Made by a program: the position numbers and the translations under genes. Below are positions 48,068-56,178 of a DNA stretch of 64,000 nucleotides, piece after piece (positions within the stretch are counted from its first letter, which is position 1; the number at the start of each line of letters is the position of its first letter). The notes below the pieces were generated by a model that was not told where the DNA came from, searched no databases, and saw only the letters and a program-made list of their open reading frames with translations. The stretch is from assembly GCF_000981805.1 (NCBI RefSeq), contig NZ_CP011132.1:2542001-2606000 (forward strand), in the 5' to 3' direction. This stretch comes from Citrobacter amalonaticus Y19 (GTDB lineage: Bacteria > Pseudomonadota > Gammaproteobacteria > Enterobacterales > Enterobacteriaceae).

Positions 48068-48823
48068 ATGAACATTATCGAACAACTTCAGTTACTGGTA
48101 AAAACAGGCTCGCACGCGGAACAAACAATTAGCCGTTACATTCTGGCTACATTATCGGGCGCGGAAAAACTGACGTCGACGGCAATTTCAAAAAAGACAC
48201 AGACCAGCCAACCCTCTATCGTGCGTTTTGCGCAATCCCTCGGTTATACGGGTTTTACGTCATTTAAATATGATTTAATTAAGTGTCTGCGTAGTGAACC
48301 AGAAACACTACTCCCGGCCCAGGCAACGAAGAACAACGTTATCCTTAGCGAGTTCATTAATAATAATAATCCGGCGGCACTCAACACTTTCTTTGAGATT
48401 ATTAACTCCAGTCGCAACCTCTATTTCTGCCATCCGCGGGAATTAAGCTCTTTACTCAGCAATATTATTCAGGACTATAGCGATATTGGTAAAGTCTGTA
48501 TTCCCGTAGAGTACCAGAATGCCCATTCACTGCTGACAAACGCCCTGACGGATTGCGATTCGGTGATCCTGCTGCCAGGACTCAAAGATGAGCCTGACAA
48601 TCAATTGATTACGCTGATTCGAGAGCACGAAGCCGCCTCACTGGCGGTTGCCTGTCATCAGAGCGGCGCGTCGCTGGCCGATGTGACCTTATATACACCT
48701 CAGTCCAGTGCCAGTCCTCTTAGTTTCGCCGCGCTGAAAATGTCATTGCACACCCTCTTTTTCCATGCGCTGCAATATTGCTATCTGAATATGAATAATG
48801 AAAAGACGCCTCATAAACGATGA
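48068..48823 (+). CDS. RpiR/MurR-family transcription regulator
   Basis: A 251-residue protein with an N-terminal RpiR-type helix-turn-helix (residues 1-75; the pattern LTSTAISKKTQTSQPSIVRFAQSLGYTGFTSFK region) and a C-terminal region (about 105-235) consistent with a sugar isomerase (SIS) ligand domain, though weakly conserved and shorter than usual. RpiR proteins normally sense phosphorylated sugars and control nearby uptake genes. The ATG at 48068 follows GAGGGA. It converges with the dehydrogenase-PTS operon, which it probably controls. The ligand is unknown. Confidence 0.82.
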   Translation: MNIIEQLQLLVKTGSHAEQTISRYILATLSGAEKLTSTAISKKTQTSQPSIVRFAQSLGYTGFTSFKYDLIKCLRSEPETLLPAQATKNNVILSEFINNNNPAALNTFFEIINSSRNLYFCHPRELSSLLSNIIQDYSDIGKVCIPVEYQNAHSLLTNALTDCDSVILLPGLKDEPDNQLITLIREHEAASLAVACHQSGASLADVTLYTPQSSASPLSFAALKMSLHTLFFHALQYCYLNMNNEKTPHKR

Positions 48824-48902
48824 TCATCGACCGGGTTGTGGGGGAATAAAGAACCCTGCCTTAATCAGAGAAATTAAAGCCAGAAAAGACTGTTTATGAG
48901 GC
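48808..48902. repeat. 11-bp inverted repeat spanning the rpiR-type gene end
   Basis: GCCTCATAAAC (48808-48818) is exactly complementary to GTTTATGAGGC (48892-48902), 73 bases apart. The left arm lies in the last codons of the regulator gene, and the right arm lies 17 bp beyond the dehydrogenase stop. It could be a two-way barrier between convergent transcripts. Confidence 0.7.
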
Positions 48903-48918
48903 ATAAATTGTAGATTAA

Positions 48919-49935
48919 TTATAACTGCACAATACTTCCTGTTGATAACGAGTGGTGCACGGCTTCACAAATTAACGTAGCCTGCAACCCATCGTCTGCG
49001 GTTGCCAGATACGGGGTATCAAATAATATGTGCTCAACAAAATCATGTATTGGCTGAATTCCGTAACCGCTAGCCTTATTATTAACGTAGTTAATAAAAT
49101 TATAATTTGGCGTTGCGCTACGCTGTGGCGTAAACATTTCATAACCCCGCAACTGCGCGTCGGCACGATAATAGTTATTCTCGGTGATAACAAAACTGCG
49201 ACCGTCATTTGCTTTGGGGAATGAAGGAGGTAAGCACCACCCCACTTCAACAGTCCATTGCGCGCCATTATCAAACGTGACGAAAGACTGAATGGTGTCC
49301 CAGGAATCGATGCCTTCCGCAACCAGCTTCTTCTTCTGTCCTATCGCATAGACGCTTACTGCATTGGCGCCATTCATATAATATCGAATCAAATCAAAGC
49401 AGTGTGTTCCAAGGAAATGAACGGGAGAGCTCTCGTTCGCCCATGACAGCCAGTTTTTCGGCACGTCAATGATATCGTCCATGCTCATGTAGCCACGCAG
49501 AACCTGGCCGGTTTCGGGTTTCAACAGCTCATGATGAATATGCTGCGCCATCCCGTCCCAACGCTTGTGGTAATCGACACCAATCTTTACCCCCTGCTGT
49601 TGTGCACAACGGATGATTTCCCGACATTCCGCCGACGTTGTCGCCATCGGTTTTTCAATCAGCACATGTTTACCCGCGTTGATGGCCTCAATGGTGGCAT
49701 CAAAGTGGAACGGATCCGGTGTGGCAATGGACACCAGATCAACCTCCGTCGCAGCAAATAACTCTGCCAGCGAGGCGTAACCGGGTACCTGAAACTCCGC
49801 CGCCACTCTGGCGCGGATGTCCGGATTGATCTCGCAAAACCCCACCAGATTCACCCACGGATTATAGTGATACGCATTGATATGATGTTTGCCGTAAATA
49901 CCAGCCCCCACCACCGCGGCATTGATTTTGTTCAT
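48919..49935 (-). CDS. Gfo/Idh/MocA-family oxidoreductase
   Basis: A 338-residue NAD(P)-dependent dehydrogenase. The N-terminal Rossmann fold has GAGIYGKHH (residues 10-18) and the family signature EKP at 94-96 (VLIEKPMATT). DYHKRWDGMAQHIH near 120 opens the C-terminal substrate domain, where HFLGTHCFDLIRYYM near 178 carries the conserved active-site His/Asp. Family members oxidise or reduce sugars, polyols or inositols; the substrate here is unknown. As last gene of the PTS operon it probably acts on the imported product, where sorbitol operons would use an unrelated SDR enzyme. Confidence 0.85.
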   Translation of the reverse strand: MNKINAAVVGAGIYGKHHINAYHYNPWVNLVGFCEINPDIRARVAAEFQVPGYASLAELFAATEVDLVSIATPDPFHFDATIEAINAGKHVLIEKPMATTSAECREIIRCAQQQGVKIGVDYHKRWDGMAQHIHHELLKPETGQVLRGYMSMDDIIDVPKNWLSWANESSPVHFLGTHCFDLIRYYMNGANAVSVYAIGQKKKLVAEGIDSWDTIQSFVTFDNGAQWTVEVGWCLPPSFPKANDGRSFVITENNYYRADAQLRGYEMFTPQRSATPNYNFINYVNNKASGYGIQPIHDFVEHILFDTPYLATADDGLQATLICEAVHHSLSTGSIVQL

Positions 49936-49946
49936 GACATGATTCC

Positions 49947-50963
49947 TCAGTTAAACAAGCCAAACGAAAACAGATAACCGATGGCCACCGCCAGAGGCGC
50001 GGTAATCATCCGTGATAACAAGAACGAGGGAACACCGAGACGAATGGTCTTCTCTTTCGCCTCCTGCATGGACAGCCCAACGGGAATGAAATCGGCCCCC
50101 ACCTGGACGTTAATCGCGAACAGCGCCGGCAGCGCCATCAGAGGCGAAACCACCCCGCTACCGATGAGCGTTCCCACCAGCACGCCAACGACCTGTGCAA
50201 TCGCCGCGCCGGGAGCCAGAATGGGCGAAATAAATGGCAGGCCGCAGATAATCGCAATCACAAACAGCCCGGTTAACGATCCGGCAAGCGGCGACAACGC
50301 ATTCCCGGTCCACTGGCCAATCGCGGTTTCCTGAACCAGCGCGATCAGCACCGAGATAAAGGCCATAAAGGGGATCACGTTTTTAATACACAACTCGACC
50401 GATTCACGCGCCGAGGCGTAGAGAAGGCTGACAAAGTTACCGATCCCCGTCGCGAAACTCGTCATCAACTCCAGTGCGGTGTTGGTCGCTGAACCGCGCG
50501 GTTTTACCTGCCCGGTATCGCGAGCCACAGCACTGGCATTGCCTGCCGGGAGAGGCTCACTGAACTCGACGTTTTCATCATCGTTTACCGGTTGATTAAT
50601 GGTCTCAATCAGCGAAAGCGAGTCAAGGCTGACATCCGAGATGTAGATATCCTCGGTGATATATTTCGCCAGCGGCCCCATCGCACCGGTAGGCAGCACG
50701 TTGATTGTCTTGATTCTTTTCTGTGGATAGATGCCACAGCGAAGTGAACCGCCACAGTTGATCACCACACAGAGGATTTTCTTATCATCCGGCATGGCAT
50801 CAAAACCGTTAACCACGGTCATCTCCAGCATCTCACCCAGTTTTTTCGCGACCGGATCAATGGTTTTCCCGGTTAACGACAGAATCACCATGCGGGGATC
50901 GCGATATAAATACATGTCATCGCCAATCCCTGAATGACCTTTTTTAATCAGTACAGTTTTCAT
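49947..50963 (-). CDS. Glucitol-family PTS IIB (IIBC2) subunit, SrlE-like
   Basis: A 338-residue protein. The N-terminal IIB domain carries NCGGSLRCGIYPQKRIKTIN (Cys70 and Cys76), the motif that holds the phosphocysteine in E. coli SrlE. The C-terminal half is a membrane domain with several helices (about 180-335) and the conserved ICGLPFISPILAPGAAIAQV and DFIPVGLSMQEA. It would phosphorylate the sugar alcohol during transport with the IIC subunit. The start overlaps the IIA gene by 20 bp and has an AGGA site. Confidence 0.87.
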   Translation of the reverse strand: MKTVLIKKGHSGIGDDMYLYRDPRMVILSLTGKTIDPVAKKLGEMLEMTVVNGFDAMPDDKKILCVVINCGGSLRCGIYPQKRIKTINVLPTGAMGPLAKYITEDIYISDVSLDSLSLIETINQPVNDDENVEFSEPLPAGNASAVARDTGQVKPRGSATNTALELMTSFATGIGNFVSLLYASARESVELCIKNVIPFMAFISVLIALVQETAIGQWTGNALSPLAGSLTGLFVIAIICGLPFISPILAPGAAIAQVVGVLVGTLIGSGVVSPLMALPALFAINVQVGADFIPVGLSMQEAKEKTIRLGVPSFLLSRMITAPLAVAIGYLFSFGLFN

Positions 50964-51342
50964 TGGTTTTCCTCATTATTTTCAATGGGCCAATCAATTC
51001 ATTTACGGATGGAGAACAATGACTGTTTACGTGTAATGAACCATAGGCTATTGGCTTTTCAGCCCCGTCAAATACCACCGTCACATGGCCTAACTCGCAT
51101 AAATTTTGCCATGCAGCCTCCCCCCAGCAGGTTATATTCCAGGTGTGATTATTCATCTGCAGAACATAATCCATTGTTTTTTGTAATGGGGTCACATCAC
51201 AAACAATATTCTTAATAACCAGCACGTAGTCGAGATAATCTTCCGGAGCGCGGTCATTAAAGGTAATCAACATGCCATTAAGCAGTCCCTCTTCCACTTT
51301 TCTTCCAGCCTTTACGACGTCAGCCGAAAATAGTACTTTCAT
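50944..51342 (-). CDS. Glucitol-family PTS IIA-like protein without the usual active-site His
   Basis: A 132-residue protein that aligns with E. coli SrlB without gaps through its first 45 residues (GMLITFNDRAPEDYLDYVLV) and again at ELGHVTVVFDG and GSLHV. E. coli SrlB is phosphorylated at His43; here residue 43 is Ile (codon ATT), and the first His is at 66. The stretch after 43 (KNIVCDVTPLQ) also lacks the neighbouring His. So it either uses another His, is fed differently, or has a regulatory role. It lies between the IIC and IIB genes, an order unlike srlAEB. Confidence 0.8.
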   Translation of the reverse strand: MKVLFSADVVKAGRKVEEGLLNGMLITFNDRAPEDYLDYVLVIKNIVCDVTPLQKTMDYVLQMNNHTWNITCWGEAAWQNLCELGHVTVVFDGAEKPIAYGSLHVNSHCSPSVNELIGPLKIMRKTNENCTD

Positions 51343-51351
51343 TGTTTTCCC

Positions 51352-51873
51352 TTATTCCTGATTAAGTTCGCGTTTCTCCAGCCGGGTGAAGATATATTCC
51401 GTAAGAAAACCACGGATAAAGCCGAGTAGAATACCCGCGGCGATATAGCGCAAAGCCAGGTCGGCAACCGGCAGGTCGAGTCGGGTCAGACCGGCGGCGA
51501 CGCCCAGCCAGATAAATAGCTCCGAGGGTACAATGTGTGGGAACAGAGACGTCAGTGGGTGTACGGTACTACCCAGCGCATCCTGATAAGCGGGTTTACA
51601 GCGTTCTGGCAAAAATTTACCCATCGTCAGCGCACCCGGACTGCTTAGGAAGAACCAGGCAAAACTGGGCAAAATTCCATAGGTTAATATTTTTGATTTC
51701 CCCATCAGGGTGGCGACTTTTTCCATTCGCTGTTGGCCAATTAATTTCATAATAAAATTAACGGTCAAAATTAAGGTTATCAGCATCGGAATGGTACTGA
51801 CGATCATCCCGGAGAATATCTTACCTGCGCTCTGGAAAAGATGGATAAAGCCTTCTGCAATTTCAACTATCAT
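51352..51873 (-). CDS. Glucitol-family PTS IIC subunit, SrlA-like
   Basis: A 173-residue membrane protein with four hydrophobic segments, like E. coli SrlA. Shared patterns include HLFQSAGKIFSGMIVSTIPMLI near residue 8, LTMGKFLPERCKPAYQ near 84 and LFPHIVPSELFIWLGVAAGLT near 113. I chose the ATG at 51873 because GGGAG lies six bases upstream and the N-terminus then matches SrlA; a start 36 bp earlier would run into the candidate operator. First gene of the operon IIC-IIA-IIB-dehydrogenase. Confidence 0.86.
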   Translation of the reverse strand: MIVEIAEGFIHLFQSAGKIFSGMIVSTIPMLITLILTVNFIMKLIGQQRMEKVATLMGKSKILTYGILPSFAWFFLSSPGALTMGKFLPERCKPAYQDALGSTVHPLTSLFPHIVPSELFIWLGVAAGLTRLDLPVADLALRYIAAGILLGFIRGFLTEYIFTRLEKRELNQE

Positions 51874-51904
51874 AGTTAACTCCCAACGTGTAGGTATAAG
51901 TATA

Positions 51905-51935
51905 TTCATCCGTCAGAAGTGAACTGACAGACGAA
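51905..51935. promoter_or_regulatory. Candidate RpiR-type operator of the PTS operon
   Basis: An imperfect palindrome with 12-base arms, TTCATCCGTCAG and CTGACAGACGAA (10 of 12 positions complementary, GTCAG/CTGAC perfect), and a 7-base centre. It begins 32 bp before the IIC start. A lone TCTGTCA occurs before the regulator gene (48036-48042). Binding by the regulator encoded nearby is inferred. Confidence 0.5.
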
Positions 51936-52180
51936 GGCAGCCAACGCTTTTTTCTTTAACACTTCAGATGATTTTATTTATTAATTTTTAGTTCTCCTGC
52001 CAGTAAGGGCTCTTAAATATCGCGGTTTGGTAACAGGAAAGTTAACGGTAAATGGCTGAACAAACAGTGAGCACCTTCACAGAGTTATAATTATTCATTT
52101 AATTTTGTATTTTTATACATTAAAAGCAAAACTACTCAGACATGACTTTCGTGGCAATGGGAAAGGTGAATTCAGGACGT
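51936..52180. other. Rest of the PTS operon-gyrA intergenic region
   Basis: AT-rich sequence with no coding frame. Apart from the CRP candidate inside it, I see no hairpin or repeat. The PTS operon promoter must lie here, reading leftward. Confidence 0.5.
52064..52083 (-). promoter_or_regulatory. Candidate CRP site of the PTS operon
   Basis: AGTGA-GCACCT-TCACA (52066-52081) matches the TGTGA-N6-TCACA consensus at nine of ten positions. With a possible -10 (TATTTA, minus strand near 52014-52019) it would sit about 61 bp before the start of transcription. Catabolite control suits a PTS operon. Confidence 0.55.
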
Positions 52181-52208
52181 AAAAAAGGGAGGCTAAGCCT
52201 CCCTTTTG
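52181..52208 (-). terminator. Terminator after gyrA
   Basis: GGGAGGC/GCCTCCC stem with a TAA-type loop, flanked by A6 on the left and TTTT on the right. Read on the minus strand it lies 22 bp after the gyrA stop and ends in T6. Confidence 0.92.
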
Positions 52209-52229
52209 TGTGGTATGTAAACCCGCTAA

Positions 52230-54866
52230 TTACTCGTCAGCATCGTCTGCGACATCATCATCGGTTTCCGCTTCCGGGGCGATATCATCATCCCCTTCCG
52301 CCGCGCTACCGTCGATAGAGTCGAGGTCTTCGTCATCTACCGGTTCAGCCACACGCTGCAGACCCACCACGTTTTCATCTTCCGCGGTACGGATGAGGAT
52401 CACGCCCTGAGTGTTACGCCCTACCACGCTGATTTCCGACACACGAGTACGCACCAGCGTACCGGCATCGGTGATCATCATGATCTGGTCGCAGTCATCG
52501 ACCTGCACCGCGCCAACAACGGAACCGTTGCGCTCGGTCACTTTGATAGAGATAACGCCCTGTGTCGCACGGGACTTGGTCGGATACTCTTCCGCCGCCG
52601 TACGCTTACCGTAACCGTTTTGCGTCACGGTGAGGATCGCGCCTTCGCCGCGTGGGATAATCAGGGAGACGACTTTGTCTTCGCCCGCCAGTTTGATACC
52701 CCGGACGCCGGTCGCGGTACGACCCATCGCACGGACCGCGTTTTCTTTAAAGCGCACCACTTTGCCCGCCGCCGAGAACAGCATGACTTCGTCGGAACCG
52801 GAGGTCAGATCCACGCCAATCAGTTCGTCGCCGTCGTTCAGGTTGACCGCAATGATACCGGCAGAACGCGGACGGCTGAACTCGGTCAGCGCCGTTTTCT
52901 TCACCGTACCGCTGGCAGTCGCCATAAAGACGTTCACGCCCTCTTCGTACTCACGTACCGGCAGGATGGCGGTGATGCGTTCGTTGGCTTCCAGCGGCAG
53001 CAGGTTGACGATCGGACGACCACGCGCGCCACGGCTCGCTTCAGGTAACTGATACACCTTCATCCAGTACAGGCGACCACGGCTGGAGAAGCAGAGGATC
53101 GTGTCATGGGTGTTGGCCACCAGCAGGCGGTCAATAAAGTCTTCTTCTTTAATACGCGCAGCAGACTTGCCTTTCCCACCACGACGTTGTGCTTCGTAGT
53201 CGGTCAGCGGCTGATACTTCACGTAGCCCTGGTGAGACAGGGTGACAACCACATCTTCCTGGTTGATCAGATCTTCGATATTGATATCGGCGCTGTTGGC
53301 GGTGATTTCGGTACGACGCTGGTCGCCGAACTGATCGCGGATCAGTTCCAGCTCTTCGCGGATGACTTCCATCAGGCGGTCAGCGCTGCCCAGAATGTGC
53401 AGCAGTTCCGCAATCTGTTCCAGCAGTTCTTTGTATTCGTCGAGCAGTTTTTCGTGCTCAAGGCCGGTCAGTTTCTGCAAACGCAGATCCAGAATCGCCT
53501 GGGCCTGCTGTTCCGTCAGGTAGTACTGACCGTCACGCACGCCAAATTCAGGCTCCAGCCACTCCGGACGCGCGGCATCATCACCGGCACGTTCCAGCAT
53601 CGCCGCCACGTTGCCCAGATCCCACGGACGCGCAATCAGCCCCGCTTTCGCTTCCGCCGGGGTCGGCGCGCGACGGATCAGTTCAATGATCGGGTCGATG
53701 TTCGCCAACGCAATCGCCAGCGCTTCAAGGATATGCGCACGATCGCGGGCTTTACGCAGTTCGAAAATGGTACGGCGGGTCACCACTTCACGACGGTGGC
53801 GCACAAACGCTGAAATAATGTCTTTCAGGTTCATGATCTTCGGCTGACCATGGTGCAGTGCCACCATGTTGATACCGAAAGAGACCTGCAGTTGGGTCTG
53901 GGAGTAGAGGTTGTTCAGTACCACTTCACCGACCGCGTCGCGTTTAACTTCAATCACGATGCGCATACCGTCTTTATCAGACTCATCACGCAGCGCGCTG
54001 ATGCCTTCAACGCGTTTGTCTTTTACCAGTTCCGCAATTTTCTCGATCAGGCGCGCTTTGTTCACCTGATACGGGATTTCATGAACAATGATGGTTTCAC
54101 GACCGGTTTTCGCGTCAGCTTCCACTTCCGCGCGGGCGCGAATGTACACTTTGCCGCGACCGGTACGGTAGGCTTCTTCAATGCCGCGACGACCGTTGAT
54201 AATCGCCGCCGTCGGGAAGTCCGGACCCGGGATGTATTCCATCAGCCCTTCAATGCTGATGTCTTCATCGTCGATATAGGCCAGACAACCGTTGACTACT
54301 TCAGTCAGGTTGTGCGGGGGAATGTTAGTCGCCATCCCAACCGCGATACCGGAGGAACCGTTCACTAACAGGTTAGGGATTTTGGTCGGCATAACGTCAG
54401 GGATTTTTTCCGTGCCGTCATAGTTGTCGACAAAATCAACCGTCTCTTTTTCCAGATCGGCCATCAACTCATGGGCAATCTTCGCCAGACGGATTTCCGT
54501 ATAACGCATTGCCGCCGCAGAGTCGCCATCGATGGAACCGAAGTTCCCCTGGCCATCCACCAGCATATAACGCAGCGAGAACGGCTGAGCCATACGAACA
54601 ATGGTGTCATATACCGCAGAGTCGCCGTGCGGGTGGTATTTACCGATGACGTCGCCAACGACACGGGCCGATTTTTTGTAGGCTTTGTTCCAGTCATTGC
54701 CCAATACGTTCATGGCGTAAAGTACGCGACGGTGTACCGGCTTCAGGCCATCTCGGACATCCGGCAGCGCACGGCCAACAATGACCGACATCGCATAATC
54801 CAGATAAGAGTTCTTCAGCTCTTCCTCAATGTTGACCGGTGTAATTTCTCTCGCAAGGTCGCTCAT
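52230..54866 (-). CDS. gyrA: DNA gyrase subunit A
   Basis: An 878-residue type IIA topoisomerase subunit that, with GyrB, introduces negative supercoils. The catalytic Tyr is in [10 protein letters not shown] (near 122). The quinolone region reads [17 protein letters not shown] with Ser83 and Asp87, the susceptible-type residues. The C-terminal beta-pinwheel has the GyrA box QRRGGKG near 560. The tail is very acidic ([22 protein letters not shown] region), as in other enterics. ubiG is divergent upstream. Confidence 0.98.
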   Translation of the reverse strand: MSDLAREITPVNIEEELKNSYLDYAMSVIVGRALPDVRDGLKPVHRRVLYAMNVLGNDWNKAYKKSARVVGDVIGKYHPHGDSAVYDTIVRMAQPFSLRYMLVDGQGNFGSIDGDSAAAMRYTEIRLAKIAHELMADLEKETVDFVDNYDGTEKIPDVMPTKIPNLLVNGSSGIAVGMATNIPPHNLTEVVNGCLAYIDDEDISIEGLMEYIPGPDFPTAAIINGRRGIEEAYRTGRGKVYIRARAEVEADAKTGRETIIVHEIPYQVNKARLIEKIAELVKDKRVEGISALRDESDKDGMRIVIEVKRDAVGEVVLNNLYSQTQLQVSFGINMVALHHGQPKIMNLKDIISAFVRHRREVVTRRTIFELRKARDRAHILEALAIALANIDPIIELIRRAPTPAEAKAGLIARPWDLGNVAAMLERAGDDAARPEWLEPEFGVRDGQYYLTEQQAQAILDLRLQKLTGLEHEKLLDEYKELLEQIAELLHILGSADRLMEVIREELELIRDQFGDQRRTEITANSADINIEDLINQEDVVVTLSHQGYVKYQPLTDYEAQRRGGKGKSAARIKEEDFIDRLLVANTHDTILCFSSRGRLYWMKVYQLPEASRGARGRPIVNLLPLEANERITAILPVREYEEGVNVFMATASGTVKKTALTEFSRPRSAGIIAVNLNDGDELIGVDLTSGSDEVMLFSAAGKVVRFKENAVRAMGRTATGVRGIKLAGEDKVVSLIIPRGEGAILTVTQNGYGKRTAAEEYPTKSRATQGVISIKVTERNGSVVGAVQVDDCDQIMMITDAGTLVRTRVSEISVVGRNTQGVILIRTAEDENVVGLQRVAEPVDDEDLDSIDGSAAEGDDDIAPEAETDDDVADDADE

Positions 54867-55012
54867 CTAACCGCTATCCCTCTACTGTATCCCGGATTCA
54901 AAGGTCGCAAATTATAACACATCCGCACCGATTGAGGTAAACCAATAAGCTTTATTCACCCGCGCGGACTGATATACTCCTGTAACAAGCCATAGAAGGA
55001 GTAAAAGCCCCG

Positions 55013-55741
55013 ATGAATGCCGTAAAACCACCGGTAAACCACAACGTTGACCACGAAGAAATTGCCAAGTTTGAAGCAGTCGCGTCTCGCTGGTGGGATC
55101 TGGAAGGCGAATTTAAACCGTTGCATCGCATTAACCCACTGCGACTGGGTTACATTGCTGAACGCGCAGGCGGCCTGTTTGGTAAAAAGGTGCTTGATGT
55201 GGGCTGCGGCGGCGGCATTCTGGCAGAGAGTATGGCCCGTGAAGGTGCCACGGTGACCGGTCTGGATATGGGCTCTGAGCCTTTGCAGGTCGCCAAACTG
55301 CATGCGCTGGAAAGTGGCATTCAGGTGGAGTACGTGCAGGAAACCGTAGAAGAACACGCGGCGAAACATGCCCATCAGTATGACGTAGTGACCTGCATGG
55401 AAATGCTGGAGCATGTGCCCGATCCGCAATCGGTGGTCAGAGCCTGTGCCCAACTGGTCAAACCCGGCGGCGAGGTGTTCTTCTCAACCCTTAACCGCAA
55501 TGGCAAATCCTGGCTGATGGCCGTTGTCGGCGCGGAATATATTTTGCGCATGGTGCCGAAAGGCACGCATGATGTTAAAAAATTTATTAAGCCTGCGGAG
55601 CTGTTAGGCTGGGTGGATCAGACGGTATTACAGGAGCGCCATATCACCGGATTGCATTTCAACCCTATCACCAACACCTTCAAGCTTGGTCCCGGCGTTG
55701 ATGTGAACTATATGGTGCACACCACGGCGAAGGCGGAATAA
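55013..55741 (+). CDS. ubiG: Ubiquinone O-methyltransferase UbiG
   Basis: A 242-residue SAM-dependent methyltransferase that carries out both O-methylations in ubiquinone synthesis. SAM motif I is [16 protein letters not shown] (near residue 61), and motif II is [16 protein letters not shown] (near 122). The family N-terminus [25 protein letters not shown] is intact. The ATG at 55013 follows AGGAG. It is divergent from gyrA and followed by REP units. Confidence 0.97.
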   Translation: MNAVKPPVNHNVDHEEIAKFEAVASRWWDLEGEFKPLHRINPLRLGYIAERAGGLFGKKVLDVGCGGGILAESMAREGATVTGLDMGSEPLQVAKLHALESGIQVEYVQETVEEHAAKHAHQYDVVTCMEMLEHVPDPQSVVRACAQLVKPGGEVFFSTLNRNGKSWLMAVVGAEYILRMVPKGTHDVKKFIKPAELLGWVDQTVLQERHITGLHFNPITNTFKLGPGVDVNYMVHTTAKAE

Positions 55742-55747
55742 TCCACT

Positions 55748-55828
55748 TGCCAGATGGCGCTACGCTTATCAGGTCTACGGAAATATGCCCTGTAGGCCGG
55801 ATAAGACGTTTACGTCGCCATCCGGCAT
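55748..55828. repeat. REP pair after ubiG
   Basis: TGCCAGATGGCGCTACGCTT...TCTAC and the inverted TGTAGGCCGGATAAGACG...CGCCATCCGGCAT, separated by about 15 bases. It lies just after the ubiG stop and may stabilise that mRNA end. Confidence 0.88.
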
Positions 55829-56051
55829 CTCTCGCCCGTCTCCAGGTTACAAAATTTGCGCCAGGTCATAAGAAGATTCTATACCTTCGTTGAAGAAATC
55901 AGCACTCGATCAAATTATCTATTTTTTTTATAAATTATTGACATCCCCGCCAGGCCTTATAAGACGCGCACTTAGCCTTTCTTACCCTTTTGCAACCTCA
56001 ATTTAACCTCAAAATCAACTCTTGTGCTGAAAAGAATCCCTACTAGAATAC

Positions 56052-56097
56052 TCACCATATAGCGTTTACTTTAACACTCAACCCCTACATATAGTAT
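56052..56097 (+). promoter_or_regulatory. Paired NrdR boxes of nrdAB
   Basis: Two similar elements, CACCATATAGCGTTT and CTACATATAGTATTT, share CATATAG at 56056-56062 and 56088-56094. They are 32 bp apart, three helical turns, the spacing known for NrdR box pairs. NrdR represses ribonucleotide reductase genes when dATP is high. Assigned by pattern and spacing. Confidence 0.7.
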
Positions 56098-56136
56098 TTA
56101 TCCACAGAGTTAGTCACAAGGTGGCATTGTGGATAA
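56098..56136. promoter_or_regulatory. Two inverted DnaA boxes before nrdA
   Basis: TTATCCACA at 56098-56106 and TGTGGATAA at 56128-56136 are both perfect consensus DnaA boxes, in opposite orientation with a 21-base gap. E. coli nrdA has two DnaA boxes at the same place, and DnaA-ATP acts on nrdAB there. Confidence 0.85.
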
Positions 56137-56178
56137 TGTAGGGGATATTTTTTCTTTCACGGACAGGTAAAAAACCAC

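Larger units (their letters stand above)
55829..56178 (+). promoter_or_regulatory. nrdA upstream control region
   Basis: About 350 bases without a gene. The first half is AT-rich with T runs; the second half carries the NrdR and DnaA sites listed separately, close to the nrdA start. In E. coli Fis and other factors also bind here, but I cannot point to their sites. Confidence 0.6.

Noticed and set aside
54580..54650. Quinolone-resistance change in gyrA
   Set aside because: The region encodes Ser83 and Asp87, the susceptible-type residues; no resistance substitution is visible.
55936..55964. A TTGACA...TATAAG promoter far upstream of nrdA
   Set aside because: The two hexamers are only 14 bp apart, too close for a sigma-70 promoter.
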